Shown: positions 1 to 13,211 of the stretch, one piece after another | Layout of the letters: the number at the start of each line of letters is the position of its first letter | Position numbering within the stretch: the first letter of the stretch is position 1 | Origin: Oreohelix idahoensis | Taxonomy: Eukaryota; Mollusca; Gastropoda; Stylommatophora; Oreohelicidae | Reading direction: 5' to 3' | DNA: 64,000 nt | NCBI GenBank assembly: GCA_024509875.1 | Contig: JAMPIV010006383.1 | Span: 1-64,000, forward strand | The notes under the pieces: generated by a model | Seen by the model: only the letters and a program-made list of their open reading frames with translations | What the model was told of the DNA's origin: nothing | Database searches by the model: none | Program-made: the position numbers and the translations under genes

Positions 1-198
1 AGTAACGACAATAGAGATTAACATCCCTATGAACGCCAGGCCAATAGAATGCGGATAGCACTCTAGATTTGGTTCGCGAAAACCCCATATGACCTGCACA
101 TTGAGAATCATGAGCATGTCGTAATATTCTAGGTCTCATAGAAGACGGGACCAGAATTTGTGAACGCACAGATGAATCTGTTTCTCTTATTAATCTAA
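1..198 (-). pseudogene. Element A: integrase zinc-binding domain, cut by the window edge
   Basis: Read on the minus strand, this stretch is open and encodes the start of a retroviral-type integrase. A His-x-His-like pair (HAHDSQCAGHMGF) is followed by FYWPGVHRDVNLYCRY, the usual HHCC finger layout before the catalytic core. It follows the element A protease directly, with no reverse transcriptase between them, so the gene order is protease then integrase, as in Gmr1-like elements. The frame differs by one base from the upstream gag-protease frame, the shift lying near 200-225 at an A4/G3 run. This could be an indel, a sequencing error or a gag-pol frameshift. The catalytic core, RT and RNase H would lie to the left of the window. 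Confidence 0.7.
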
Positions 199-2623
199 CT
201 AAAATACCCTTTTAAGAGCAAATTGTTGTCTAGACTTTGCAATTGTGTTGTTATTATTTCTCTTAGTCACCAATTGAAAAAATCTCTGCAAAAAATTATC
301 ATTCTTTTGTAAATTAGCAAATAGCTCCCTTGAAATAGGAGAATCATCATCATTACTATTATGAACCGTAGGTTCAGAAGTTGATTCACGCGACAATTCA
401 GTAGCTTGCGCTCTGGTAACCACTGCATTTGCAGCATGAATATGTCGCTTTTCCCATTCATTAATCTGCTGTGGTGTACACTCTTTTATACCGTGTATAC
501 AACCAAGTATCACATCGCTAACTGGATTCTGTAGAAGACAGGCATGGATCTTCCCTGAAAAGAAAGGTGTATGTAAATTAATGATGGCTGTAGGGAAGGT
601 TTCCACAGTTCCCCCGAATGTGACGCACTTGACCACGTTGCCAGTGGCCAAGGAAGGGTCGATCAGAGAGTTCCGCACTCCGACAGTACTGCAGCCTGAA
701 TCAAACAAAATAGAGCAAGGAATCGAGTTGACATATCCTCTCTGAAATCTTAAACAACCCTTTCCGTGGTGAATTGATGCAGAAGTAGCTGTACAAACTG
801 CTGGTAGACTTAGTAGAATGTGTCCGCATCGCAGCGTCGTGATCGCCTTGGGCTGGAATAGCGTTGAGCATTCTTGACATGTCTTTACCTGCTCTAGATC
901 GATACAAGACATAGCATTATGTTGATTAACATTATTGTCTTTATCTTTGTTAGTTTGTGCTTCAATTGAAGCAACATTGGAATGTTGTCGTGGCCTGCTC
1001 GACGATCTATCTCTTCGTCGCGATCGATTTTGACTATTGTCATTAAAATTGCTATAATTACTATTTCTGCTATCATTAAAATTTGGATGAGTCCGCCAAT
1101 GAAAGTTATCACTGTTGTGATGTTGGCTAAATGATTTATTCATAAATCTATGTCTATTTTCAGGATAATGTGATTGAGATCTCCAATGTTGTTTATTATT
1201 ATTACCTTGATTATATTTAGGATTGTTGTTAATAAAATCTCGAGATCTGTGAGATTGGCCCCATGATACATTAAATGGAGCAGACTGTTGGTATTGTTTC
1301 CCCTTTTGAAAATGACCAAAGTCGAAATTATTATTACTTCCCCTTTGAAAATTTCTATCGTTACTCATCGAACGATTTCTAGGGAAATTGTTATGTTGCA
1401 TAGCGAAAGCAACGGGTAAATCGTCCTTAATCTGCGCATTGCTGATATCCATGTTAGGATGAGCGGTGCAGAAATTTTTGCAATGTTCTGACATTTCTTT
1501 TATATTACCAGGCTTACGTTCATGTAGAAACGCAAGGAATGCAGGACTTACTGCCGATAAAACTTTATCTCGTAATAATAAGTCGAAAATACCGTCATAA
1601 GATTTCTCTACCTTGGACAGTTCGATCCATCTTTCCAAGATAAGACGTATTTGAGAAAGAAAATCATCAAAATTCTTGCTAGATTGTGGGAGCATAGACT
1701 TGAACTTCATTCTGTATTGATCTTCTGTCATTTGAAATTTGTTTAGAAGAGCGGCCCTAAGAGCATCATAATCATTTTTATCTATAGAGCTAGTAGTGTG
1801 ATAAACAGCCATTGCCTCTCCTGTAAGTAATCTGGATAAGTGGGTGCAATATAATGATTTATCCAAGTTGTACGACCTACATGTAGCCTCAAATCTGTCC
1901 AAAAAGAATATCACATCGTCGGATGGTGGAGTAAACTTTGGCAATTTTAGATGAACCTCTCTAAAGTTCTCATGTCTAGATGACGACTGGCCTTCCTGAG
2001 TCTTTTGTGTATTACATTCACTTGACAATCTTATTCTATCAAATTCCAATTCGGCAAGTTTCAAATCATGCTGACGTTTCCTTTCATTCTCTTCTGTCTC
2101 AAGCTGAAGCCTTTTTGTATTTTGTTCAGCTATTAATCTTCTTTCTTCCATTTCCTTTTGTTTAACTTCTATCCCCTTTTGTTTAACTTCAATTTCAATT
2201 TTAAGTTGCCTTTCTCTATCAGCAGCTTCAAATCTAAATTTTTCTTCAGCCTCGAATTTTTTCTGTTCTGACTCACGCTGAAATCGTTTCTCTTCTAATT
2301 CAGCGGCTAATCTCATTTTTTTTCTCATCTTCCTCCGCCATAAATTTCCTCTTCTTTTCATCTTCCTCAGCTGCTAGTTTCATTTTTTTCTCATTTTCTG
2401 CAGCACGTTTCTCTTCTAATTCAGCGGCTAATCTCATTTTTTTCTCATTTTCCTCAGCCTCAAATTTCAAATTTTCCAATCTTAATTTCTCAGCTTCTAA
2501 TCTTTGAGATTCCAACCTCTGAGATTCTTTATATTCCGTCATAGCAAATGATCTAATCTCTTCCGGAGGTATATTAAGCGCCTTAGCCTGCTTAAAAAAT
2601 AGTCTAAGGTAGACATTATGCAA
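199..2623 (-). pseudogene. gag: Element A: Ty3/Gypsy Gmr1-like gag-protease, frameshifted
   Basis: Gag-protease polyprotein of an LTR retrotransposon. The N-terminal third is a highly charged Glu/Lys/Arg coiled coil rich in EEKR and AEENEKK repeats. Next comes a retrotransposon gag core (from LPKFTPPSDDVIFFLDRFEA), then an Asn/Arg-rich, presumably RNA-binding region. A Cys-rich patch (CQEC...CGH) stands where a CCHC knuckle might be expected, and an aspartic protease with the triad FDSG follows. The start at 2623 is chosen by similarity to the gag at 63137. One extra base in a run of eight T's (2316-2323) breaks the frame: the first 107 residues are in one frame and the following 720 in another, and both frames read as matching gag coiled coil across the break. 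Apart from that break the frame is open for over 700 codons, which suggests a young copy or a sequence error rather than long decay. Confidence 0.85.
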
Positions 2624-4200
2624 GATTATTCTGAAATACTTCTACATAAAAGTGTTACTACACCAAGTGGTCTTCGTTCCTGTCCTAGAACGGTAAATTA
2701 AAGTCATATAATAGGCAATTATATTAATAATTAATAAAGTAATTTATGCAATGAAATGTTATGAAAGCAATAACGTGACAGACAATAGCACAATGCTGAC
2801 AAGACACGATAATCAAAGACGAGTGAACACAATCGTAGAAATCAACTAAAATAAAAATGTGGAACTAAAATAGGATGTCGTAAGAAAATTACGATGACAT
2901 CTACGATCAGATAATAAACAAGACAGTTTACAACACAGTGTATAAACATTAATGGTGTAAAAAACTGAACGAAAGTCAGGTTAGAAGGACGTAGTATACA
3001 AACAAAATACATCATAAAACTAAAGTACGAGTAAAATAACTACCAAAAACAACAATTAAAACTTGACGCTACAACTAAAACAGTCAGGTGTCACAGACCA
3101 CCAGACACAGTGGACCTAAAATCCTTCTATGCTCACGCATAGGAACATTCCACTGAGGGAAGTCTGCAAAATAATTCCTATAGAACACTCAAGACGGACC
3201 TGTGGTGAAACTGGTATTTTTTTCCGTCCTAAGTCGCCATTCCCAACCTCTCACGATAAACATAAAACATAGAACATGAAACATGAATAAGAAAGTATTG
3301 GACATATTACTAGGAGATCAGATGCAGCTAAACGTAAAACGGTGAAATAAACACGACGTTTTTACTTATCTCAATTGATAACAAAAAGATATCCCTCGCA
3401 TCCGGGACTGCATGTATGAGACATCTGTTTGAAGTAATGTAATGCCAGAGTCCAATGAAACTTGAAAGTTAAAGTCCCTGGGTTGTCCTTGACATAGGAT
3501 GACCGTTAAAATTGCAGTAAGGTCCAGGATGTTGTCGCCTTGAAAGATAGCATATTTCTGTTCAACCGAGTTTGAATGTAGACTTGAGTTCGATACCGCT
3601 ACTGAAAACTGGATATTTTCAGAGCACACTGCGCCGCCATTTCTGTTAGATGCTTTTCTTTGAAAGGTTGTAGAAGGTGTAGAGTCTGTTATTATCGACT
3701 ATAACGCGAATGGATCCCTTCTTGAAAACTGAAGTAATCAATCAAATAACAACTTGCCAACAATGGGCACATCAGCAAATGTCAAAGACGGTTTCAGTTA
3801 TAACAATTTATTGCACGATGCACGATGGACGAGACAAACTGGTCAACAAGGATGACGGACGATTAACTGTCAACATTACGGTATACAGCGTAGATTTCAT
3901 ATTTAAAAGCAAAACATAGTGAGTCCATTTCGTAAGGTAATCTCTTTTGAAATGTCTGACTGGTTATACAGTATTCCTTATCAATGGCATCCAAGTAAAC
4001 AAATAAGGCATTTATGTGCGACAGGTCATCTATCAAATTATCTGTGACCTTGGCAAATGACGAAGATCCTTATCAGGTCATCTATATGATAGAAACAATG
4101 TTCCAATATCTTTCCAACGTACTTTGCTGGTACTGGCCTCTTACTTTAATAAATGTTGAGTTATAATAATATCAATTCATGCCAACGACCTTCGTGGCAT
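2624..4200 (-). repeat. Element A: 5' LTR and untranslated leader (borders approximate)
   Basis: This non-coding region upstream of the element A gag aligns, in reverse complement, with 61300-63136 upstream of the element E gag. Shared landmarks in order are an AATAAA-type poly(A) signal, a segment containing ATGGCGGCGCAGTGTG, a segment containing CATCCTGGAC, and a long AT-rich leader containing ACGACATCCTATTTTAGTT. The similarity shows that LTR plus leader are present, but only one LTR of each element lies in the window, so the LTR ends and primer site cannot be fixed. Confidence 0.6.
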
Positions 4201-5984
4201 TAGAGCTTCTATATATATAATCCTTGATTCACCTCTGCTATACGTAGTATGTATTCGTAACGCCGAATACAGATTCACCTCATAAAAATACTAAGCCAAT
4301 CCTGGATAATTCCCAATGCAGGAATCCGTCGGATTTAACATTTACATAATAAGTTCACGTAGGACTCCATTTTGAACCAATACGTCATTGGTCCAACTAG
4401 ACGTCTACATGCGACAGAATTACATTAATATATATCATACTTGCTTCTCTTCCCAAGAAAAATCACCAGTATAATGTTGACCCAGGTCCTCATCTTCTTC
4501 ATAGACGGACGGTCACACTAAAGAATAAATATACCCGCAACACGGGTTCGAACGCCACAAATCAATGGATTGATTCTTGGGCACAAACTTCTCAACCCCA
4601 GCTATGACGTAGACTGGTCTTTGGCAACACGTGCGGGCGGGGTAACCCAATACTCGCATTTGTGCACAATCGTGCGCTACGAAAAATCAAACTCACCAAG
4701 AATACTTACTATCATGTAAGTCGGTGCGTAAAGTTTATTACAGAGGTAGGACCACATATTAATAAATATGAGACTACCCTCATCTGTAAACGACTGTAAA
4801 GGCCTACGAAAAGGGCTCTACAATTACCCATCAGGACAAGACCAGCTCTAAGACTAGCTAACTTTTATGATCTTAAACCTTTTAATAAAGAATTCAATAT
4901 ATTTTCCATTTTGGTGTTCGTTGTTTTCTAAGTTTCAACTACTTGAATGTTATAAAACTTGCCTCAGATCTTCCTTTTTCCCCGATAGGAAGTAATTCTG
5001 CGTGTGTGTATATATGTATTTTTCCACAGTGTCTGTGGTTAGAAATGTATTGGACTAGCGGGGTATTTTTAAATTTTCAAACTTGCGACATCGTTTTCGA
5101 CACAAGCTAACGGTATCGTCTTGCACTATTTTCCTGAGTAGCTAATTCAAACCTCTAACACTTGACAAGCCGGCAGCAGGTGTCCGCTCTCTCAATCTTA
5201 TGCGTTCGTGTGCATTATTCGTTCTATCTTTCCTGGAACCACTACGCTAGTAGATTTTTCAAATTTTTATCGTTAACCCTTGACGGGCGCGTTATAAAGG
5301 CCAATATTACCAACGCGGCGATAAGATTTCTCACTATGTTCTGTCCTGCTTAAATCAATGCGTTTTCTGGCGCGGGGAAGAAGACGCGTTACAACTTTAC
5401 TAATTTGTATCAATGTACTTTACCACAGTGAGATCATCATCAGGCAGATCAACTTGGAGGTTCATTTTTCTTTGATGTGTATCCTTCCGACATTGTTTAT
5501 TGTCAGTGAAGGTACACGGGGTTTACCGTGTTTTGTTTTGTTTGCATTTTGCCACGTTGGATGTTGTGCAGTTTTTTTTAAATGGTTAATAAAAAACCCA
5601 GAAAACTTATTATTGTGCTAGTCAGAATGCCTTCCCTTTAAATGTCATGTTTCGTGTAGTAACTGTAGTGTCCCTTACTGAGTATTAGATTAAAGTCTTT
5701 TACAAACATTGGAGAGTGGGACAAGATTGTCTTATTAAAAGTTAGTCGCCAGGTAGACTGAAGGAGTAGCACCACTACCCTCCAGAGGCATATCTTCTCC
5801 CAACTTTGCACCCGTGATTCTATTTTCTATCCATTCACACTTTCCCTGTAATGGTCTGTCTGACATCAGACAGAATCTATCGTCCTACTTATATCTACCT
5901 GTGACAAACGGCCACAGTAGCAAGGTTCATGAATACCACGGATAGCTAAAATGAATGAAGAGGATGTTCTAAATGGTGCTGAAA
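4201..5984. other. No gene recognised
   Basis: AT-rich sequence with only short, unconvincing open frames (for example 5358-5621). The far end of the element A LTR may reach into the first few hundred bases. A stretch near 5275-5400 contains several GCGCG/ACGCG words and may be a decayed DNA-transposon end, but no paired terminal repeat was found. Confidence 0.5.
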
Positions 5985-6240
5985 AGTAGATTATTATTCA
6001 TATTAGAAGGGAACAATCTACTTTCTTTGGGCATGTAATTAGAAGAAGGAACCTATATTATATTATATCGTGACAACAGGATGGACTAAAAGAAAGAGAG
6101 ATACGGGCTGATAAAGAGAGAAGATACTGGCCGCTTTAACGTCATGGCATGGAAAGCAGTCAACAACAGAATAGACCAAGAGTACTGAAGACAGAAAGTT
6201 ATGGAGAGACATGATCACCTACGCTACCAGGAGTGGCACT
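5985..6240 (+). pseudogene. LINE 3' end, decayed
   Basis: On the plus strand, broken frames resemble the C-terminal tail that follows reverse transcriptase in many animal LINEs. A segment reading RREQSTFFGHVIRR matches the usual FLGHVLRR block. After a stop comes a basic segment (QQDGLKERE), and later WKAVNNRIDQ in another frame. It ends directly in a GAA-rich repeat, which is how such LINEs often terminate. Several stops and frameshifts show it is long dead. The clade is not resolved. Confidence 0.6.
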
Positions 6241-6296
6241 AGAAGAAGAAGAAGAAGAAGAAGACGAGAAGCAGAGGAAGAAGAAGACGACTAGAA

Positions 6297-6329
<33 letters not shown>

Positions 6330-6366
6330 GAAGCAGCAGCAGCAGGAGCAGGAGCAGCAGAAAAAT
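6241..6366. repeat. GAA/CAG-type trinucleotide repeat
   Basis: A purine-rich trinucleotide tract starts as AGA AGA repeats and grades into CAG/AGC repeats with scattered changes. It sits at the end of the LINE tail and probably grew from that element's simple-repeat tail. Confidence 0.85.
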
Positions 6367-7219
6367 AAGAAGATAGAAACACGATACAAGAATATCTCAA
6401 AGTGCTGACGCGAGCTAGATTTCGTTTCTGTTTTTTTTTTTAGGGAAATGTTATTGAATTATTTTCCGGTGATAAGAAAAAAAGGACACTTCTTAATTTC
6501 CCTAACCGTGAGTACTGCTAGATGACTTGAAAACCAATTCTTGTGACGGGGTAAGACGAAATGATGAAGAATGTCTAGCATTAACGATGACAGTGAGAAG
6601 GATGCTGATGGCGTGGGGAAAAGATCTCGGCGTCTGCGGTAATTAAAAAACGGATAAAAACCTTTTTTTTTTTGGTCTCTCGGTAAATAACGCACCTTTA
6701 GGCAGAAATAGAAATCAATCTCGATAGACTGGCATCGAGAATAGAGTAGGCAAAACCGGCTACAGGGATTTTTCAAGGTTGTGTAAAGTCTCTTTTTGGC
6801 ACCTCCCCCTCCACCCTCCATCCCCATGCCATACTGTATTGCTCTCTTGGGAGGCGTAGTTTCGTGTTATTCAGTTGGAACTCTCTTTTGTACAACAAAC
6901 TGAAAATCTAACAGACAGATTTGTGCCCGTGTAGGGAGGACAAACAAATAGTGTAACATTTGCTTTAAGACTGTCGGCTCTATGAAAAGAGCAGGGTTTC
7001 AGCGTGGCCTTCTGCAACCCAGTTGAGGGAGAAACTGTATGGTGACGAGAGAAGCCTGAGACGAACTGCCAGCTTTATAAGAAAGACTATTGTAGTTATT
7101 TAAGAGCGAACAACGAAGCAGAAGAAGATCTCACTATAATTTCTGCAAGTGATGTTGTAGCTTTTTACAATAACAGTATACCTTTCTGCTTTTAAAACCT
7201 TACTTACTTACTTCTTACT
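6367..7219. other. No gene recognised
   Basis: Short frames only. The 122-codon minus-strand frame at 6459-6827 runs through T-rich and A-rich tracts and has no family resemblance. Poly(T) runs lie near 6430 and 6663. Confidence 0.5.
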
Positions 7220-7918
7220 TATTCGTTCCTCTTCTACCCTGGGGTGTAGAGGTTTGCCAGAGAAAACGTCATGCTATCCTTTTGGCTGGACATCTCCTGG
7301 TCTGGTTCCAATCTAGTCCTCGGTCCTTCAGAGATTCTCTAATGTTGTCCTCCAGCGGACTCTGGGTCGTCCTGGAGGTCTGGATCCCTGGCTCCTAATT
7401 TCACATCTTCGTCGTGGTAGCCGATCTTCTTCCATTCTGCATACATAGTCAAACCATCATAATATAGACTGTTCTACTTGGGTCTGCAGCGGTTGGGATT
7501 TTAGGCCTTGACGTATCGTCTGGTTGCGGACCATGTCTCTTCTTATTACTTCAACCACCTTCCTCAGATACCTCATTTCTGAGGTTTGGAGCTGGCATTT
7601 GTGGGTTGCAGTCATTGCCCATGACTCGCATCCCTAAGTCAAGACTGGAACATAGGTGGAGCGGTATACAGCCATCTTCGTTTTCTTGCCAATATCTCTT
7701 TTTCAGAGGAATCCTCTATTCATGGTCTGAAAAAGTCTCCCAGCTGCCGCTATACGGGTAGCCACCTCTTCCTCGATGCTTCCCTTCCAGTCTTTGACAG
7801 CTCTAAGATATTTAAAATGGTTGATCTGCTCCGGCATCTGTTTTCCCAGAATAATCGGTGTCACATATGGAAATAGTGCAGCAGTGACTGTCCACTTTTG
7901 CCCCCTCTCCTCCCCCAT
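7220..7918 (-). pseudogene. LINE 3' portion, frameshifted
   Basis: On the minus strand this is the region after the reverse transcriptase fingers of a non-LTR retrotransposon. Recognisable pieces in order are INHFKYL (the thumb-type motif), VATRIAAAGRLF, KTKMAVYRSTYVPVLT followed by GCESWAM, the EMRYLRKVVEVIRRD block, and the C-terminal PPGRPRVRW with WNQTRR. Frames change at about 7700 and 7355 and there are single stops. Only the 3' half remains, as is usual for 5'-truncated LINE insertions. Confidence 0.75.
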
Positions 7919-10900
7919 CTAGGGTTATTATTTTTGCTACATTAACGCCTGATTTACTCTCGCAATTAACACGTGAGCTGTCTGGCAATTAAGCACGGTG
8001 GAACAGAGCGAAGTGCGCAGCATGGCGTAATCGTTCTTTGATCAGGGAAACACGCGGGCAGAGGCCAGGCGTTAACAGTTTCTTTGAAGAATCAAGGGCG
8101 ATAAGTCTGAGACGTAACTTGGATTGTTACATTTTCAGGGAAATTAACTTACGTAGCTGATATGCGGCAGGCGGGGAGAATGAAAGACAAGCCAGATGTT
8201 GTCGGTCAGAAGAGGTGAAGAAAAAATCTTTCATTCAGGAATCGAACCGTAGATGTGCCCGGCCCTGGCCGTAGGTGCGAATTTCGCATTAAGGAGCGAT
8301 AGAACGGCATCTATGGATATATACCCAGTCTCTTCAAAAGTCATTATCAGTTGCTCAGAGAATTTTCTGAAATAACTAGCTCGATATCCTAAGAGTTTTT
8401 CGTACAAAGTGAATGCTTAGATTCGTAGAGTTGTTTCCATCTTTCTCTGTTTGCGGTAATTTATATAATAGCCGTTAAGTAATTTAGTGTGTTAAAAGTT
8501 TTTTAAATTATATTTCACTGGGATTTTCTGTGTTAAATTGAATAGCGTATTAAATAACATATAGCTAAATTTCTCCAGATGTAAAGTAAATTTAATTACT
8601 CGCTATTCCCCAGAAAAAGATGCTATAATTGACTAGTACATACATTAAATAACTGGCTACTGGCGGTATATATTATTTACTTATATCCATTTTGTGTAAT
8701 TTTATAAATGACTAGTGTTCATATCACGCGTTAAAAGCGATAGGATAAGCTAGACATTTGTGGTTCACAATCTAATTTAATAACCTAGTGGTTAAAGAGG
8801 TCTTACATTAACACGTGTTAGATATAATGATGATATTTTGGTTAAATGTTTATATTTCTTTCCTAAAATCTAGGCTGATCAAAAACCCAGCGAACTAGCG
8901 GTCTTAGGGTCATATGAAATTATGGTCATATGAACTTATGTCTTATGAACTATGGTCGTATGGTCTATTGGTCTTATTAGTGTATAAGCAACCAGAAAAT
9001 TTATAATATTGTTGAGTCTTCGGGCTATGACCTGTGCGGTCCATTATCTTCATTTTATGAGAGAGACCAAACTAGAACAATAATTGTAAATGTTAACTGG
9101 ACCAGAACTATACCAGATTTTACCTATATAAATCTCATCAGCCAGCAGTGGCAAAATATATTGTCAGCAACATTTGTGTAATTTAACATAGTGTCTCAGC
9201 AACCAGAGGCTAGACAACACAGGAAATATATATATATATATGTATTATTCCTCCTATGTCGGTGATCACCATGTATGAACCTTACTCCAACAAATTGAAG
9301 GCAGAGATACAGTATTTATCCAGGAAAACAATTAAATCACCAACTCCAGCGACTACCGTGAAATTTGCAGTCAGCAACTACGGCTAGTCTGGGGCTGGAT
9401 TTGGCAAACATTAATATGACACTGAATAGTCTTATTACTTATTAGTGTTTATTTCCACGGAATGCCTGCGACAACTACTGGGTAAGCGAATATGAATGTG
9501 GCCACAGTATGAAGGATTGAATGAACTGTAAGAGAGTAACATAATTTTCTGTTGTTACCACTATCATACAAATCTTTTCTTTTTTGGTCTCACTAACCTG
9601 AGTACTTACGGGATAGATTAATTAGGGATTTGTCTTTTGTTGTCTTTACTGACGATTCCATACACTTATTGTTAACTTTTGATCTTTTGGGTGAATTAAC
9701 CTCTGTTGGGATCTTCTTCTCTTTTCCTTTACCAGAGGGGAGAACCTATTTCATTAATGTTTCATTTTTGTCTGTAAACCATGATCTTTTGATGTATATG
9801 ATTTATGTTGTAAAGTTCTAGTGATAAATAAACTTAATAAACCTTAAGTTATGGTGTTGGTCAACCCCTACCCTATCTGTTATCCATAGCTTGTTTTCAC
9901 GTTTGTGCGTATTTGTCACAGAATTGTGTGCACGTGGGTGCAGTGTAACTTGTATTTTGTATAAGGAGAGAAAGTGCGTCTGATTTTAAATATAGTTCCA
10001 GAAACTGTTCTTTGCTCTTACACTATCACCTCGTGAGAAAAACTATTTCTTACACCTTACTCTCACATAGTTATCACTATCACATTTGCTCAGACAGGAC
10101 TATAAACATCTATTACCTATCTTATAAGAATCTACAACAATCGGATGCCTTTTTTCTTCTCGTAAAATCACCATGGTTTTTGTTTTGGAGCTGCTGATAA
10201 CCATCTGTTACGTTGCGTGGTTTTGATTATTATTATTGGTACTTTGTAGAACTGATGAAAGTATGTGCATATGAGCAATCGTGCTTTCTTAACGAATGGT
10301 TTGGGTGATCAAGAACTTTGATGAGTATTCAATAGCTTAAAACACCTGGTTTGGGTCCACAATTATACATATTTATTTACTTCAGACAAGTTCCTCAGTT
10401 TCAATACATGGCATCTCATTAATACATATATATCAATGCGTCTCCTACTGTCCTTTACAGATCGTCACATACTCTGGCCTATATAATGAAGATGACGGCA
10501 TCCGTAACATCCAAGTAGCGATAACCAAAGTATAGATAATATAATTATGCTTGATAGCTCCCGAAAATTAACTACTCCTCTTATAAATTACTCTTGAACT
10601 AATATACTTGCATTCGACATCAATGAAATACTTGAGGCGACCTTCGTACAACAATGCCTCGTAGGATAATTATCATAAAACTCAATTCGCATGGGAGCGG
10701 AAACATATAACGTCTTGCTTTGATGGATTACTAAAACGAAAGGTCAAGATCGACCGCTTAAATCAATTAGCGCGGCACCTCCCTACGTCATCATTGCCTT
10801 GAGATGTCCACCCACTATCGCGTTCATCTACAAATACCAAATGGTGCAAAACATATCATGTTGACCACAAATAGAAATGCTACCGCGTAGATTAAACTGC

Positions 10901-11129
10901 CACCAGATCTAAGTGAGGTCAACATGCAAAAATACATAACAATCTTCCTTAACACCATCCCTCTCTTCTCAAGCTCTACCTTCCAGGTTGGATTGAAATT
11001 GTGACTGATTTCTTTTAAAATCTTACGACAGGTAATTTCAGAATAAAAATGCATGTACAATTACAAATGTGCACTCAGTGTAATGTTTTTGAAACAAACA
11101 AACACTCAAACAAACAATCTAGTCATTGT
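7919..11129. other. No gene recognised; one degenerate short tandem repeat
   Basis: AT-rich sequence without a convincing open frame. At about 8910-8985 a loose repeat of the phrase GGTCATATGAA/GGTCTTATGAA occurs four or five times. A short (AT)n lies at 9224-9241. A perfect tRNA B-box-like match at about 8229-8239 has no A box at the expected distance, so no RNA gene is called. Confidence 0.5.
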
Positions 11130-11205
11130 CCTTCAAAGACTGTCTAATGTTGTCCTCCCAGCGAACTCTGGGTGGTCCTGGAGGTATAGATCCCTGGCTC
11201 TTATT
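11130..11205 (-). repeat. Second, short copy of the same LINE 3' end
   Basis: About 75 bp are clearly similar to 7317-7400: both share CTAATGTTGTCCTCC, then CGTCCTGGAGGT or GGTCCTGGAGGT, then GATCCCTGGCTC. On the minus strand this is the PPGRPRVRW C-terminal block of the LINE. It is a tiny truncated fragment of the same family. Confidence 0.65.
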
Positions 11206-13206
11206 TTGCTATACTCCGAAATAACCCAATTTAAATATTTATTTTAAAATTTTAATTTAAAATTTTTTTATTTTAATACCTGTAACGCCCCGCTCCCTCT
11301 TCCACTCCCACTCCCAAGACGGTGTCCTGTACCATGACATCACTCACACATCCCTAGAGCCGGCCCTGAGTGTAGCCAGTAATTCCGGTTCAGAAATAGA
11401 GTTGTCTGTAGGGAAGGAAGCGACAATTTATTCGTGTTTTATTTCTGTAACTAAATCCACGGTCCCTGCTAGAATTACGGGTTTCTCGTTCTGTCATCGT
11501 CTTCTTTATAATACGGAGACAGAAGCCGCCACGGACATTTAGACAGTGCTATTCTCATAGGATGATGTGCTAAAAATAACGGGGATAAACTTTCTGCTGG
11601 GATCACTCGCATGTTCTGATCTCACGTGCAAGAAAACCAATACATCACTTTAGGTAGTATAACAGAGCAGCCAACGTTTCAGCAATTATGAATCATCGTC
11701 AGTGTGAAAGACATAAAATTGGCTGATAAGGATAATTAACGAATAAGAAGTGAACAATAAACTTTGTCATGGTATGCTTTATGACTACCGTAACAGGCGC
11801 GGGCTTCGCTGGGACCATAGCTGGGACGTGTGGTTATTGACAGCTCAGAGCTTTAGTCATGAGCTGTTAAGTTCTTGTGAACCAAAGACCACGTGATGTG
11901 GTCATATAGTCAGAGTCACGGTTCAGATTGTAAAACACCCAGTTTCGAAAGCCCACTTGGGGAAAGCGGTCATGATGCCGGAGGAAACAGACCTGTAAGC
12001 TATTTTGTATTTGGCGGTTTTTCTATCAGCACATGTTTGCTAGAAGTTTTTCTGGTGTAGGCTAGACGGTTCTCTGCTATTTTGTCACGCTGGTTTTTCT
12101 TGAGATGAATCTATCTTGTGCTAGCACGAGTTTATGAAGTTTGACATTGACTCTATGGCGCGAATTTTGTAGTTTGTTGGAAGGCATTGTAGAGCTGTTA
12201 GGACGTTTTTGATATTGTCCACTCAAGCCGTGTTTTGGCTATGGTGTTATGCTTAATAAAGAGGAACTCGATTGAACTGTATTATTCCCTCATTCGGTGT
12301 GACATAAGTTCGTATGTGCCTCTAGATTTTGCGAGTCAATATTTAATACGTCTGCATTCCCACACCTACACACATAACTAGACTGTCACAAACTTGATAA
12401 GCAGCTTATCATAAGCAAAACTCATTCAAGTATTAGCTTTCATCTCACTAAGTAGCTTAGGCTTTCAACCAATTCACGCCAAGCCTCCCTGTCCAGTGCC
12501 GTCCACTCGCACTCTTTATTTATCCTTTTCATTTATGTCTCCAGTTGTATTCTTCATGTGCTATTCGGTTTTGAACACCATGACACGAAACGAGTTGCCA
12601 AGATGAGCAGTTACTGGGTTAGAAAAAAGAAAACATCAACATGTAATGGACGTTTAAAACTTCTTTACGTGCGAATAAGCGATAGCGGAATTAATACTTT
12701 AATGGACAACAAAACTGTAATATGTTCCTTTTTTTCGCCTCCCTAAGCAACAAGGAGACACAACTGCAGTTGTCCTCTTGCAGGGGAGACAGCACCTACG
12801 GATTTTATGTTTTGTTGCATTGCTGGTTTTATTTTACGTAATGAATTAGTTAATCCTAGGGCGAAATCCTTCTTAAACTGATAGAAACTGTTAGTTCTTT
12901 CTCACAGCTTAGTACGTATCAATGTTGCTCGTACGGTGACAGAGTTCACTTATTTTTGAATGACAATTGCACTCTGATGTGACGAACGGATGTCGGCCAG
13001 GTTGAAAGGATGTGCCTCGCCACACACACACACAAAAACCCACAAAAAGACTAAAAAGCCTTAGACGCCTTGTGGGACGTACTGAAACCTGTTTCGGGCG
13101 ATGAATCCACAAATTAAAATATAGTAGTATTGTATACGTCGGTAGGCGAAGACTGAAAAAAAAAAAATTGCCGAGATGGAACACCATATGTGAAAAAACA
13201 GTTAAT
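11206..13206. other. No gene recognised
   Basis: Only short frames, and no repeat partner seen elsewhere in the window. A small CA-rich run lies at 13021-13033. The right end is the insertion site of element B. Confidence 0.5.
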
Positions 13207-13211
13207 GTAAG

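Noticed and set aside
3223..3241. Primer-binding site of element A (TGGCGACTTAGG on the minus strand)
   Set aside because: Looks like a plausible tRNA site but the matching position in element E is not conserved and the LTR end is unknown.
6459..6827. 122-codon minus-strand gene
   Set aside because: Runs through homopolymer tracts, no domain or homologue recognised.
8229..8239. tRNA gene, from a B-box word on the minus strand (similar words near 4553 and 36345)
   Set aside because: No A box at the right distance and no cloverleaf stems could be drawn.
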